The position numbers and the translations under genes are program-made. From positions 1,283,310 through 1,347,309 of the forward strand of contig OZ024666.1 of NCBI GenBank assembly GCA_964016415.1: DNA of 64,000 bases, written 5' to 3'. How positions within the stretch are numbered: the first letter of the stretch is position 1; each line of letters begins with the position of its first letter. Origin of the DNA: Erwinia sp. Its GTDB lineage: Bacteria; Pseudomonadota; Gammaproteobacteria; Enterobacterales; Enterobacteriaceae. Below the pieces are notes generated by a model. The model had not been told where the DNA came from, ran no database searches, and saw only the letters and a list, made by a program, of their open reading frames with translations. This document shows positions 20,069 through 29,812 of this stretch, in pieces.

Positions 20069-21286
20069 ATGGTGACACTGAGCCTGCCAGGCCACCTCGA
20101 CCTCATTAAACAGATCAATGCCGGGATGGTATATCGGCTCATTGATCGTTTCGGGCCGATTTCCCGTATCGATTTATCAAAAAAGTCGCAACTTGCTCCG
20201 GCCAGCATTACTAAAATCGTCAGAGAAATGTTGGATGCACAACTTATCAAAGAGATTGCATTAGACGAAACCTTTAGCCGTGGGCGGCCAGCCATAGGGT
20301 TACTCACAGATAACGGTGGCTGGCACTACCTCGCAGTTCAAATGACAGCAGACCAGCTGCGTTTCGCCTTGTGTGACTTCAGTCAATGTTGTATTGCGCA
20401 GCAAAGCTGCCCTCTGCCTGTCGATAGACATGCGCCGCTGATGGAGGTGATCATTCAGGCGATGGACGCCTTTTTTATCGCACATCAAAATAAACTGGAA
20501 CGTTTAACCGCCATTGCATTTACGTTGTCGGGTATTATTGACACAGTCTCAGGTATTGTGCATCACTTGCCATATTATTCTATCGGGAAAATCCCTCTTA
20601 AGTCGACATTGGAGAGTCATACAGGCCTGCCTGTGTATATTCAGACAGTGGTTGCAGCGTGGACCCTGGCCGAAGCGCTGTTTGGTGCCGCTCAGGACGA
20701 GCAAAATGTTATTCAGATAATGAACGCCGAGAATGTTGATGTCGGCGTCATCACTGGCGGTAAACAACTTCATAGCAGTAATCGATCGTCTCTCGGTCTC
20801 GGACATATCCGGGTTGTTGAGTCAGGAGAGGTTTGCTACTGTGGCAATACGGGGTGTCTTGAGACATTTGCAGGAATATCAGGGATCCTTTCACGTACAG
20901 AGTTGGCATTAGCCGCAGGGCGCTCATCATTACTGAAATATGAAGTGCTGTCGCCAGAGACATTGTGTCAGGCAGCAAATCAGTGGGATGATCTTGCCTG
21001 TGAAATGTTAGCGCAAACGGGAGAGGCCATAGGCTCTCTGGTGAGTATCATGGTGAATTTATTTAATCCGCAAAAAATCCTGATTGGCTCGCCACTGAAT
21101 CTTGCCTCTTCGTTACTATTTTCAGCGTTGAATGATGCAATAGATAAGAGAACATTACCTTTGTATCATGAAAAAATGCGAATGCTGCTAACCCATTTTC
21201 CGCTGCATGATTTAATGATCCCTGCAGCTTTGGTCAAACAGGAGTTGTATAAAGGAGGGCTACTCGTCAGATTACTGCAAGGTTAG
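20069..21286 (+). CDS. mlc: Sugar-responsive repressor Mlc (ROK family)
   Basis: A 405-residue repressor of PTS and sugar genes, released when it is sequestered by EIIBC-Glc (PtsG). The N-terminal winged helix-turn-helix (SRIDLSKKSQLAPASITKIV, about 33-52) is followed by a ROK domain with the zinc motif LGHIRV...CYCGNTGCLE. The end, MVNLFNPQKILIGSPL...LLVRLLQG, is close to E. coli Mlc. It has a strong GGGAGGG ribosome site. It is followed by bioD2, as in E. coli (mlc-ynfK). The mid-region is more diverged than usual. Confidence 0.9.
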   Translation: MVTLSLPGHLDLIKQINAGMVYRLIDRFGPISRIDLSKKSQLAPASITKIVREMLDAQLIKEIALDETFSRGRPAIGLLTDNGGWHYLAVQMTADQLRFALCDFSQCCIAQQSCPLPVDRHAPLMEVIIQAMDAFFIAHQNKLERLTAIAFTLSGIIDTVSGIVHHLPYYSIGKIPLKSTLESHTGLPVYIQTVVAAWTLAEALFGAAQDEQNVIQIMNAENVDVGVITGGKQLHSSNRSSLGLGHIRVVESGEVCYCGNTGCLETFAGISGILSRTELALAAGRSSLLKYEVLSPETLCQAANQWDDLACEMLAQTGEAIGSLVSIMVNLFNPQKILIGSPLNLASSLLFSALNDAIDKRTLPLYHEKMRMLLTHFPLHDLMIPAALVKQELYKGGLLVRLLQG

Positions 21287-21609
21287 CTCATTGCTTTTGT
21301 TTTACATCCGCACGGAAACCGTCCCTGGTTGTGCTCTGCTTATTGCGGGTCGGGATTACAACGAGTTACATACTACCGAGACACGATGACGATTTCCCAC
21401 AGATAGACGTTGATCAGCGTAAAAGATGATTATGCAGAGTATTCTTGCGTGCGAGAAGACAGAGATCAACGATGTAATCTTCATACAATTGAAGCAATCA
21501 TACAAAAATTGCGCTAACGCAAACTTCACTACTTAAGCTTACTTTACACTGGCGCTTCATGTTAATTTTTTTTATTTAATAATGTCAGAATTGTTACTGG
21601 AGTGGCGGC
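21287..21609. other. Gap between mlc and bioD2
   Basis: 323 bases; no gene or clear regulatory site seen. The length suggests that bioD2 has its own promoter. Confidence 0.4.
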
Positions 21610-22272
21610 ATGCTAAAGCGTCTGTTTGTTACAGGGACGGATACTGAAATCGGCAAGACTATCGTCAGCCGGGCGTTATTACAAAAGCTGGCTGAAGGCA
21701 ATAAACGCACTATTGGCTATAAGCCAGTCGCGAAAGGCAGTCAGCAAACACCTCAAGGTACGCAAAATCGTGATGCTTTGATTCTTCAGGCATCTTCATC
21801 GGTGTCATTTCCTTATGACGCGATTAATCCTGTGACCGTGCTGGATGAAGAGATTAGTACCAGCAACGATGAACGCATTGATTATGCGAAACTCAGCGCC
21901 GGATTATCAGAACTCGATCGGCAGGCTGATCATGTTGTTGTAGAAGGGACCGGTGGCTGGCGTAGCCTGATGAATGATTTACGTCCTTTATCTGAATGGG
22001 TTGCAGAAGAAAAGCTACCTGTGATCATGGTGGTGGGCATCAAACTTGGCTGTATCAGCCATGCACTACTTACAGCGGAAGCTATCAGACAGGATGGACT
22101 CCCTTTATTAGGCTGGGTGGCAAATCGAATTAATCCCGGGCTTGCGCATTATGCTGAAATAATTGACGTTCTGTCAGATAAAATTGAAGCACCACTACTG
22201 GGTGAATTACCGTACCTGCCACGCGCAGAAACGCGTGATTTAGCAAGATACCTCGATTTGAGCCAATTATGA
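21610..22272 (+). CDS. bioD2: Dethiobiotin synthetase, BioD2/YnfK type
   Basis: An ATP-dependent enzyme of 220 residues that closes the ureido ring of dethiobiotin in biotin synthesis, or a paralogue of it. The P-loop variant FVTGTDTEIGKT (about 6-17) carries the catalytic lysine and YKPVAKG follows; VVEGTGGWRSL and GWVANRINP are further family blocks. It lies next to mlc, as ynfK does in E. coli. The urea carboxylase encoded in this window needs biotin, but no other bio gene is present here. Confidence 0.88.
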   Translation: MLKRLFVTGTDTEIGKTIVSRALLQKLAEGNKRTIGYKPVAKGSQQTPQGTQNRDALILQASSSVSFPYDAINPVTVLDEEISTSNDERIDYAKLSAGLSELDRQADHVVVEGTGGWRSLMNDLRPLSEWVAEEKLPVIMVVGIKLGCISHALLTAEAIRQDGLPLLGWVANRINPGLAHYAEIIDVLSDKIEAPLLGELPYLPRAETRDLARYLDLSQL

Positions 22273-22342
22273 GGCAGGCCCTCATTGAAGACAGAGAATT
22301 AAAACGGTGAGAATAATATAGCGGCTTTTTCTGAGTTATTAA

Positions 22343-22401
22343 GTCATCCGGCAGAATTACCTCTACGCCGGATGACCGGACTGAGTCTGAAAAAGACTCA
22401 G
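22343..22401. repeat. Two adjacent hairpins, REP-like, between convergent genes
   Basis: A 10-base perfect stem (GTCATCCGGC / GCCGGATGAC, 22343-22352 and 22367-22376) resembles enterobacterial REP palindromes. It is followed by a second stem (CTGAGTCT / AGACTCAG, 22381-22401). Both lie between the bioD2 and ynfD 3' ends and may terminate or protect both transcripts. Confidence 0.6.
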
Positions 22402-22406
22402 GGGGA

Positions 22407-22667
22407 TCAGGAAGCAGGGGTTACCTGATCGGCTGCATGACGTTTATAAATTATCTTATGCGAATCATTCTCACAATGACCGACGACTTGCCCACCCGCT
22501 TGCTCTGCCTGGTCGTTGGCAACCACCTCAAGCGTGAATGATGTGGCCGGAACGCCGTTGTTGATGATTTTCTGACTGATATCCGCTTTAACCGTATCGC
22601 AAGAGGCCTGCGCTGCCAAAGGTGCAGCAACAATAAATGCGGTTAACAAATATTTAAAACCTTTCAT
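22407..22667 (-). CDS. ynfD: Small periplasmic protein, YnfD-like (DUF1161)
   Basis: An 86-residue secreted protein with a signal peptide (KYLLTAFIVAAPLAAQAS) and the DUF1161 core. This core has CDTVKADISQKIINNGVP, then VVGHCENDSHKIIYKR. Two conserved cysteines probably form a disulfide. The function is unknown. It lies near ynfB and ynfA, as in E. coli, without speG and ynfC. Confidence 0.85.
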   Translation of the reverse strand: MKGFKYLLTAFIVAAPLAAQASCDTVKADISQKIINNGVPATSFTLEVVANDQAEQAGGQVVGHCENDSHKIIYKRHAADQVTPAS

Positions 22668-22719
22668 TATTCTATTCCTTGCACAATTAAACAGCCATAA
22701 CTATAGCATACCCTGAACA

Positions 22720-23079
22720 TTAAGGCTGCACAGGTCTTCCGGTGCGTCTGTCAAGACAACGCATGGAGTTCTGTTCCCAATAGGCATTCACATTCAGGCT
22801 CTGCTGACAACTGTCCTGGTTATCGTAGGCTCTGTCGACTTTATCGAACTCTTTTTCAGCACGACGGTTAATTTTTTGACGTAATGAACGGGTATCGTCC
22901 CACTGCTCTTTAGCCTGGCGAGCCTGCTCATTACTGAGGGCAGTGCTTCCATCCTGAATAATAATACGTTGTGTTGTCTCAGCCTGCGCAGGCTGTCCTG
23001 TCAGGAAAACGCCAGCCAGGATTAATACAGAAGCAGAAAGCCCCCGCGGTATTAAACGCCGATGTAATGACTTGTCCAT
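22720..23079 (-). CDS. ynfB: Secreted YnfB-like protein (UPF0482)
   Basis: A 119-residue protein with a signal peptide ending near PAQA. The mature UPF0482 domain has [21 protein letters not shown], shown here in part, and ends [19 protein letters not shown]. Two cysteines are conserved. The function is unknown. It is divergent from ynfA, as in E. coli. Confidence 0.9.
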   Translation of the reverse strand: MDKSLHRRLIPRGLSASVLILAGVFLTGQPAQAETTQRIIIQDGSTALSNEQARQAKEQWDDTRSLRQKINRRAEKEFDKVDRAYDNQDSCQQSLNVNAYWEQNSMRCLDRRTGRPVQP

Positions 23080-23193
23080 GTAATACTCCTCTGGTTGCCT
23101 GGACAGGCTAAACTCTCAGTTAGGCCTTTCTTTAGAAACAGTATATCATCGTTATTCTATTCCTCACTGTTCTGCTTCTTCAATCAGAAAAAT

Positions 23194-23529
23194 ATGATCT
23201 CTGTAAAAATTCTGTTGCTTTTTTCGGCTACCGCATTAGCAGAAATTATTGGTTGTTATCTGCCCTGGCTCTGTTTGCGAAAGAATGCGTCATATTGGTT
23301 ACTGTTTCCGGCTACAGTAAGTTTGTTCATTTTCGTGTGGCTATTAACTTTGCATCCCGAAGCCAGTGGGCGTGTTTACGCAGCTTATGGTGGTGTTTAT
23401 GTGATAACTGCACTGATGTGGTTACGTTGGGTAGATGGCGTCAAACTGAGTTATTTTGATTGGCTGGGGGCGGGAATTACTCTCTGCGGCATGCTGGTTA
23501 TTGTAGCTGGGTGGGGGAAAAGCGCCTGA
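23194..23529 (+). CDS. ynfA: Inner-membrane protein YnfA (UPF0060)
   Basis: A 111-residue four-helix membrane protein resembling small multidrug-resistance proteins. The blocks [36 protein letters not shown] and [14 protein letters not shown] match E. coli YnfA. The start at 23194 (MISVKIL) is chosen by homology; the frame is open from 23095, but the extra residues are not conserved. A transport role is inferred from fold similarity only. Confidence 0.92.
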   Translation: MISVKILLLFSATALAEIIGCYLPWLCLRKNASYWLLFPATVSLFIFVWLLTLHPEASGRVYAAYGGVYVITALMWLRWVDGVKLSYFDWLGAGITLCGMLVIVAGWGKSA

Positions 23530-23570
23530 CTGCGCGGGAGCTTTCCCGCGCCTGTGGAACGCCAACCTTG

Positions 23571-24320
23571 CTATGCGCGCTTGTCAACTTTAAGCCCGGC
23601 AAATGTTTGACACACCGGCATCATCTCCAGTGTATTGATATTGACGTGGGCTGGCAGTGTTGCTACCCAGGTAACTGCCTCTGTGACATCTTCTGCGGTT
23701 AAAGGTGTAGTGCCACTATAGACATTGTCGGCGGCACTGTGATCGCCTTTAAAGCGTACAGCTGAAAATTCGGTCCCCCCAACCAGGCCAGGCTCAATAT
23801 CTGTTACCCGCAATGCTGTACCAAATAAATCGGTACGCAGGTTTAATGAAAACTGTTTTACAAATGCTTTCGTTGCGCCATAAACATTGCCTCCTGCATA
23901 AGGCCAGTTACCTGCAGTAGAACCGATATTGATAATATGCCCGCAGTTTCTTTCGACCATCGCAGGCAATAGTGCCCGGGTCATATACACCAGACCTTTA
24001 TTATTGGTATCAATCATGATTTCCCAGTCATCGGGGTTCGCCTGCTGAGCTGGCTCCATACCTAATGCCAGACCTGCATTATTTACCAGTACATCAATTG
24101 ACCGCCAGGCTTCAGGTAATGTCTCCAGGGCGCTATTTATGGCATTTTTATCTCTGATATCGAAAGTGAGAGGATAAACAGCATCACCTAACTCATCACA
24201 TAATGTCTGCAATCGGTCACTGCGTCTGCCTGTGGCGATAACACGATGTCCCATCGCCACGAAACGACGGGTAATGCTTTCGCCAAAACCTGATGTGGCA
24301 CCGGTTACAACGATAATCAT
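23571..24320 (-). CDS. ydfG: NADP-dependent 3-hydroxy acid dehydrogenase YdfG
   Basis: A short-chain dehydrogenase of 249 residues that oxidises serine, allo-threonine and malonic semialdehyde-related acids with NADP. It has the cofactor motif VTGATSGFGESITRRF (about 5-20), an NNAG motif, the catalytic serine (INIGSTAG) and YGATKAFVKQF with the Tyr-Lys pair. The closely matching E. coli enzyme is YdfG. Single gene, ending just beyond ynfA in the convergent orientation. Confidence 0.92.
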   Translation of the reverse strand: MIIVVTGATSGFGESITRRFVAMGHRVIATGRRSDRLQTLCDELGDAVYPLTFDIRDKNAINSALETLPEAWRSIDVLVNNAGLALGMEPAQQANPDDWEIMIDTNNKGLVYMTRALLPAMVERNCGHIINIGSTAGNWPYAGGNVYGATKAFVKQFSLNLRTDLFGTALRVTDIEPGLVGGTEFSAVRFKGDHSAADNVYSGTTPLTAEDVTEAVTWVATLPAHVNINTLEMMPVCQTFAGLKVDKRA

Positions 24321-24561
24321 GGTGGTCTCCTTATAGTAGATCTGACGGTGTATGAGTAATGATACAAAAGGATATCATGTCACAATGCGTCTCCTGATGG
24401 TCGTTTTTATCTCAGCATTTTACTGATAATCGTAGCACCTGCGCAATTAACTAGTCTGTTGCTAACCATCAGGTTAATACGGATGTTTTGCGTCAATCTG
24501 CGCAAGAAGGTATCCTACTGCACGAATTTCCTGGGAAAGAACAAATTACATTGAGGTCGGT

Positions 24562-25758
24562 ATGATTATTAAACCACGTATTCGTGGCTTTATCTGTGTT
24601 ACTGCACATCCTGAAGGATGCAAAGCGAATGTTGAGCAACAGATTGGCTATGTTCGCCAGCAGGGGAAAATCACCGATGGGCCTAAAAAAGTCCTGGTGA
24701 TTGGTGCATCGACGGGCTATGGTCTGGCGGCACGTATCTCCGCGGCGTTTGGTTGTGATGCTGCCACCCTCGGCATTTTCTTCGAACGTCCGGGCGAAGA
24801 GAATAAGCCAGCAACGGCAGGCTGGTATAACTCTGCTGCTTTTGAAGCTTGTGCGGAAGCGCAAGGTTTATATGCGCGGAGCATTAACGGTGATGCGTAC
24901 TCTGATGAAGTGAAGCAAAAGACTATTGAGATCATCAAACAAGATCTTGGTCAGGTTGATCTGGTGGTTTACAGTCTTGCTGCACCACGCCGTACTCACC
25001 CGAAAACCGGGGAGGTGTTCAACTCCACACTGAAACCAGTCGGGCAGTCTGTCACCATTCGTGGTTTAAATACCGACAAAGAGACTATCAGTGAATCAAC
25101 CCTCGAACCTGCTACCGCTGAGGAGATTGCAGGCACAGTTGCGGTGATGGGGGGAGAAGACTGGCAGATGTGGATTGACGCACTGCAGGAGGCTGATGTT
25201 TTGGCTCCCGGCGCTAAAACAACCGCGTTTACTTATCTCGGTGAAAAAATCACTCACGATATTTACTGGAATGGTTCAATCGGTGAAGCCAAAAAAGATT
25301 TGGACAAACGTGTGATCAATTTACGTGAGACTCTCAGTAAAACGGGGGGCGATGCGCGCGTATCAGTACTCAAGGCTGTGGTTACTCAGGCCAGCTCAGC
25401 GATTCCTATGATGCCGCTTTATCTCTCATTACTCTTTAAAGTTATGAAAGAGAAAGGGACTCATGAAGGCTGTATCGAGCAGGTTTACGGATTGTTCCGT
25501 GACAGCCTCTACAACTCATTGCCGGTTCTTGATAGTGAAGGGCGTTTGCGTGCAGATTACAAAGAGCTGGAGTCGGATGTTCAGAATCAGGTTTTAGCGC
25601 TATGGCCTACGGTGACCAACGATAACCTTAATACACTGAGTGACTTTGCTGGTTATAAAAATGAGTTTATGCATCTCTTCGGCTTTGGCTTAGCGGGGGT
25701 TGATTATGATGCAGATGTTAATCCTGATGTTAAAATAATCCGCCTGGTGCAAATGTAA
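24562..25758 (+). CDS. fabV: trans-2-enoyl-ACP/CoA reductase FabV
   Basis: Catalyses the last reduction in each fatty-acid elongation cycle, using NADH. The 398-residue protein has the NAD-binding [13 protein letters not shown] (about 44-56) and the catalytic Tyr-(X)8-Lys pair at Tyr235/Lys244 ([11 protein letters not shown]), characteristic of FabV. FabV enzymes are typically insensitive to triclosan. The FabI-type reductase gene found between sapF and rnb in E. coli is absent from that site in this window. A long hairpin follows the gene. Confidence 0.96.
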   Translation: MIIKPRIRGFICVTAHPEGCKANVEQQIGYVRQQGKITDGPKKVLVIGASTGYGLAARISAAFGCDAATLGIFFERPGEENKPATAGWYNSAAFEACAEAQGLYARSINGDAYSDEVKQKTIEIIKQDLGQVDLVVYSLAAPRRTHPKTGEVFNSTLKPVGQSVTIRGLNTDKETISESTLEPATAEEIAGTVAVMGGEDWQMWIDALQEADVLAPGAKTTAFTYLGEKITHDIYWNGSIGEAKKDLDKRVINLRETLSKTGGDARVSVLKAVVTQASSAIPMMPLYLSLLFKVMKEKGTHEGCIEQVYGLFRDSLYNSLPVLDSEGRLRADYKELESDVQNQVLALWPTVTNDNLNTLSDFAGYKNEFMHLFGFGLAGVDYDADVNPDVKIIRLVQM

Positions 25759-25771
25759 TCTTTCACCATTT

Positions 25772-25807
25772 CAGCTGAGTAAGTCTCTGAGACTTATTCA
25801 GCTGTTT
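25772..25807 (+). terminator. Hairpin after fabV
   Basis: A 15-base stem with one mismatch (CAGCTGAGTAAGTCT / AGACTTATTCAGCTG) and a 3-base loop, 13 bases past the stop, followed by a short T stretch. Confidence 0.8.
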
Positions 25808-25894
25808 GATTATTTGAAACTGCTCGTCACCCATTGCCTCACTGTTGATAGTTGCATTCTGCTAAGAAGCCCTTTACCTTGACACCTTGTGATT

Positions 25895-25913
25895 GATAAT
25901 GAGAATCACTATC
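25895..25913 (+). promoter_or_regulatory. Fur box before the siderophore-interacting gene
   Basis: GATAATGAGAATCACTATC agrees with the 19-base Fur consensus at 17 positions. It lies just downstream of a TTGACA element (25879-25884), where Fur-Fe2+ would block transcription when iron is plentiful. Confidence 0.92.
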
Positions 25914-25934
25914 TGATAGTGTTTCGGAGGCAAT

Positions 25935-26723
25935 ATGGACAGACAACAGACAACAACTGCTTTGCCCCGGCGAGTGAGGAATCCTCTTCATTTCCGCCTT
26001 GCGTCAGTGTCAAATAAAGTTTTGATTGCAAATGCATTCTGGCGCATTGAACTCACTGGTGATGAACTCAAGGGATTCATCTCTGAGGGTTTCGATGACC
26101 ATATCAGAGTGTTTTTCCCCGAACAGTCCAGCCGTAAAATTACCATCCCGGTAGTCACTGACGAGGGAGTGATATGGCCTGAAGGGCCACGTTCTCCTGC
26201 TCGTGACTATACTCCACTTTTTTTCGATAGTGAAAAAGGCCGCCTGACGATTGATTTTTTCCGCCATCCCTATGGTATAGCCAGTCAGTGGGCAGAGAAT
26301 GCTGCCATTGGTGATCAACTGGTAGTCGGCGGCCCTCGCGGCTCATTATTGGTACCTGAAACGTATCAATCCCAGTTATATTTTTGTGATGAAACTGGCC
26401 TGCCTGCGCTGAAACGGCGTCTATCGTCAGGTATTGCAAGCCGTGGGACATTTTACTTGTGGTGTGAACCAGAGCTAGCGAAAAATTACCTTGAGCTGCC
26501 TGCCGAAGCAGAGGTGTTCTATTTTTCTCCGCAAAAAATGGATGTCGGACAAATTTCATCATTGTGTAGTGAACTGGAAAAGCGTGCATTATCCGGGGAT
26601 GATTATTTTGTCTGGATCACCGGAGAAAGTGAGGCAGTTAAAGGGCTGAGTGATTACTTTACCGTAACCCGACAATGCGAAGAGGCACGCATACGGGCAG
26701 TGGCCTATTGGCATAAAAAATAA
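25935..26723 (+). CDS. Siderophore-interacting FAD reductase, ViuB/YqjH-like
   Basis: A 262-residue cytoplasmic NADPH- or NADH-dependent ferric-siderophore reductase. The N-terminal FAD-binding barrel contains the R-x-Y-T/S motif (RDYTPLFF, about 89-96) and GIASQWAENAAIGDQLVVGGPRG-type segments. The C-terminal SIP domain ends VAYWHKK. It reduces siderophore-bound iron to free it. The Fur box 22 bases before the ATG supports iron regulation. I saw no transporter or siderophore synthesis genes next to it. Confidence 0.9.
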   Translation: MDRQQTTTALPRRVRNPLHFRLASVSNKVLIANAFWRIELTGDELKGFISEGFDDHIRVFFPEQSSRKITIPVVTDEGVIWPEGPRSPARDYTPLFFDSEKGRLTIDFFRHPYGIASQWAENAAIGDQLVVGGPRGSLLVPETYQSQLYFCDETGLPALKRRLSSGIASRGTFYLWCEPELAKNYLELPAEAEVFYFSPQKMDVGQISSLCSELEKRALSGDDYFVWITGESEAVKGLSDYFTVTRQCEEARIRAVAYWHKK

Positions 26724-27035
26724 CAGTCGCTGGCTTGCGGTTTCGTCACCGGAGAAAACGTCAGCTTTATAGCAAAGCACATGATCTTAGATTTTAGGAT
26801 TCATTGCTCAGGTGCAATAACTGAATACATAAAGTGCCGCATACACAAGAGGGCAAATGTAATCAGGAGACTGGCACTTTATCATTGAGGAGTCGCGGGG
26901 CTGAACCCAGCAGCCTTGTGGCATACAGAGATGTGATAGCGCAGAGTAATAGTAACACAATGTTATTTAAATTATTCTAATGTTTCTGGTAACTGTGCCG
27001 GTAAATGCGATCCATATCCCATTTTAGGTGCTGCT
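26724..27035. other. Gap before the broken chemoreceptor gene
   Basis: 312 bases. They include a 10-base inverted repeat (ATAAAGTGCC 26829-26838 / GGCACTTTAT 26873-26882) with a long loop, possibly a structured RNA end. Otherwise nothing was recognised. Confidence 0.35.
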
Positions 27036-28693
27036 ATGTCCCTCTTAAAACGCATAAATACATCCTCATTTTTATTGGGAAGCCTGGTGCTTTTGGCACT
27101 GTTTCAACTTATTGCCGGAGCGCTTTTTCTAAAAGCGCTTAATTCTGACAACAAAAATTTTGAGACAGCCGCTACATTAAGCACTAAATATACGGCGGTG
27201 ACCAATGCCTGGTTCGCGCTTAACGCTGCCGGTCTGATAATAACCGCATCTTGATCTGGTTACAGAAAGAGGGGGTACAGAGTGAGCGTATCGGAAGTAT
27301 GATCGAACATGCGAAGGAGCAACTTACCGCAGCTGACCGCTGGTTTAAAGAGTATCAGTCAGGGCCGATGCTTGACGGCTTCGATCAACATCTCAATCAG
27401 AAGTTAGCCGAGAGTTATCAGGCTTATTCAGGCCAATTGACGCAGTTGGTCGGTATTGCTGCACAACGCGATATGGCAGGGCTGTTTGGCCTAAACGTTG
27501 CGCCTGCTCACCAACGCATGGAGCAGGATTACAATGCATGGCGTGCGGAAGTGAATACCTTAGCCAGGTTATCCTCGGTGAAAAGCAAACAAGCCTACAG
27601 CAATATGCAATGGTTGCTTGGTGGGATCTTACTGCTGTTGATCTGCTTCATTTTACTGTGCTGGAAAGTGCTCAGTAAGGTACTGATTCAGCCACTCAAT
27701 CTGGCGCTTAAGCATATCAAAACCATCGAGAGTGGTGATTTAACCCAACGGGTTGTATTTGATACCCGTGCGCGTAATGAAATGGCTCAGCTGCTTTCAG
27801 GATTATCTGGTATGCAGCAATCACTCGCGACAACAGTCGGTAATGTGCGTAGTGGTACCGACATCATTGCCGCTGGTGTTAGCGAAATTGCATCAGGTAA
27901 CGACGACCTTTCATCACGCACTGAGCAACAGGCTTCCTCACTTGAGGAGACAGCAGCAAGCATGGAGCAGATCACTGCCACTGTGAAGAAAAATGCTGAT
28001 AACTCTCATGAGGCGGCACGTCTTGCACTGTCGGCGGCTGAAAATGCCGAGAAAGGTGGAACTATTGTTGATGGCGTTATCAAGAGTATCTTTGGCCTTG
28101 AAAAGAGTTCGAGGAAAATTTCTTAAATCACCGGTGTGATTGAAAGTATCGCTTTCCAGACCAATATTCTGGCGCTGAATGCGGCGGTTGAAGCAGCCAA
28201 AGCAGGGGAGCATGGGCGTGGCTTTGCAGTGGTAGCCGGTGAAGTACGCAATCTGGCTCAGCGCAGTGCTGTGGCTGCAAAAGATATCAATACACTGATT
28301 GCTGAATCGTCAGCACGGGTGGAAAATGGCTCGAAACTTGCCAGTCAGGCCGAAGATTCGATGCATGAAATCCTGATTTCAATCAAGCAAGTGCGCGACA
28401 TCATGGAAGAAATTTCTACCGCTTCCGATGAGCAATCTCACGGTATTGATCAGGTAGAAGTAGCGGTACAGGAACTCGACCGAGTGACTCAACAAAATGC
28501 GGCGCTTGTAGAGCAATCCTCAGCCGCTGCAAAATCGCTTGAGGAGCAAGCCACCCGTTTACAGCAGACAGTCTCTGTCTTTCGAATTACTTCTCAGCAA
28601 ATTGCACCAACAATTCCGGTTTCAGCTCCGGCAAAACGCCAGTTGGCGGTGAAACCAGTGACGGATGATGCTAAAAACTGGGAAACATTCTAA
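27036..28693 (+). pseudogene. Methyl-accepting chemotaxis receptor, frameshifted and with a stop
   Basis: The remnants give a full Tsr/Tar-like receptor: N-terminal membrane helix, ligand domain, second helix (LLGGILLLLICFILLCW), HAMP region, and signalling hairpin [17 protein letters not shown]. It ends NWETF, the pentapeptide that tethers CheR and CheB. The frame is lost by one base near 27229-27231 (...NAA then RSDNNRIL in the next frame). A TAA at 28124-28126 then replaces a conserved Glu codon just before [11 protein letters not shown]. With both lesions no functional receptor can be made. Confidence 0.93.
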
Positions 28694-28700
28694 GCAAACT

Positions 28701-28732
28701 GCTTAATGTGGCCTTATCTGGCCACATTAAGC
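28701..28732. terminator. Bidirectional hairpin between chemoreceptor and yghA-like gene
   Basis: A perfect 13-base stem (GCTTAATGTGGCC / GGCCACATTAAGC) with a 6-base loop between two convergent genes. There is no strong U-run on either side. Confidence 0.7.
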
Positions 28733-28739
28733 GTTCACA

Positions 28740-29633
28740 CTACAGCGTTCCGGTTCCACCATCAGCACACCAAACCTGACCTGATGCATAACTGCACTCA
28801 GCGGAAGCCAGTGTTACGTATAGAGGTGCAATTTCAGCAGGTTGGCCAGGACGTCCAAGTGGTGAGCTGGCGCCAAATTGTTGTACGCTTTCCTCCGGTT
28901 GTCCACCACTGGATTGCAGCGGTGTCCAGTATGGACCCGGTGCGACAGCATTAACGCGAATTCCCCTTTCTCCTAACTGTTTAGCCAGCGCTTTAGTGAA
29001 TATTACATTACAGGCTTTAGTTTGAGCGTAGTCCAGAAGAATAGCGCTTGGCGCGTAAGCCTGTACCGATGAAGTATTAATAATCACAGCCCCAGCAGGA
29101 AGGTGAGGAAGAGCGGCTTTTGTGATCCAGAAAGGGGCGTACACATTGGTCTTAAACGTCGCATCAAAAGCTTCCGTGCTGAGTGTTGCAATACTTTCAT
29201 TAAATTGCTGACGACCCGCATTGTTAACCAAAATGTCCAGCCCCCCTAGCGCTGCCACTGCATCCGCAACCAGTTGCTGACAAAATGATTCTGAACGGAT
29301 ATCGCCGGGGAGCGCAATGGCTTTACGTCCCTCTGCTTCAATCAGTGCGATCACTTCTGCTGCATCTGACTCCTCTTCAGCGAGGTAACTGATCGCGACA
29401 TCTGCACCTTCACGGGCATAAGCGATAGCAACAGCCCGACCGATGCCTGAATCTCCCCCCGTAACAAGTGCTTTACGGCCAATCAATTTACCAGCACCAC
29501 GGTAGCTCTTTTCGCCATGATCTGGCAGTGGATCCATTTTGCTGGCTAAACCCGGTGCGTTTTGTGGCTGCTCAGGGAAAGGTGGGAAAGGATAATGATT
29601 AATTAATGGGGAATTTTTAGCATCGTGGCTCAT
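28740..29633 (-). CDS. yghA: Short-chain dehydrogenase, YghA-like
   Basis: A 297-residue NAD(P)-dependent oxidoreductase of the extended general-stress type. The N-terminal extension (HYPFPPFPEQPQ) precedes the cofactor loop ALVTGGDSGIGRAVA (about 55-69). NNAG, the catalytic serine (INTSSVQAY) and DYAQTKACN, with Tyr and Lys, follow. It resembles E. coli YghA and Bacillus general stress protein 39. The substrate is not known. Confidence 0.85.
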   Translation of the reverse strand: MSHDAKNSPLINHYPFPPFPEQPQNAPGLASKMDPLPDHGEKSYRGAGKLIGRKALVTGGDSGIGRAVAIAYAREGADVAISYLAEEESDAAEVIALIEAEGRKAIALPGDIRSESFCQQLVADAVAALGGLDILVNNAGRQQFNESIATLSTEAFDATFKTNVYAPFWITKAALPHLPAGAVIINTSSVQAYAPSAILLDYAQTKACNVIFTKALAKQLGERGIRVNAVAPGPYWTPLQSSGGQPEESVQQFGASSPLGRPGQPAEIAPLYVTLASAECSYASGQVWCADGGTGTL

Positions 29634-29758
29634 ACAAAAGACCTCTGTCGGTGAAATGTATGATCAAGTCTGGCATAAAACAGATTAATGTCACGTCAAC
29701 AAAGAATGAAATAAAAAAATAACAATATGGATAAAATCAGTTTTTTCTACTATTGGGA

Positions 29759-29791
29759 GTGACACCTGCTCATCGGTGAAAGAGGTGTCAC
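29759..29791 (-). terminator. Hairpin after the chemoreceptor gene
   Basis: A 9-base perfect stem (GTGACACCT / AGGTGTCAC) 22 bases past the receptor stop, without a direct U-run. Confidence 0.55.
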
Positions 29792-29812
29792 CCGGTAGAT
29801 CAAATAGGCTGA

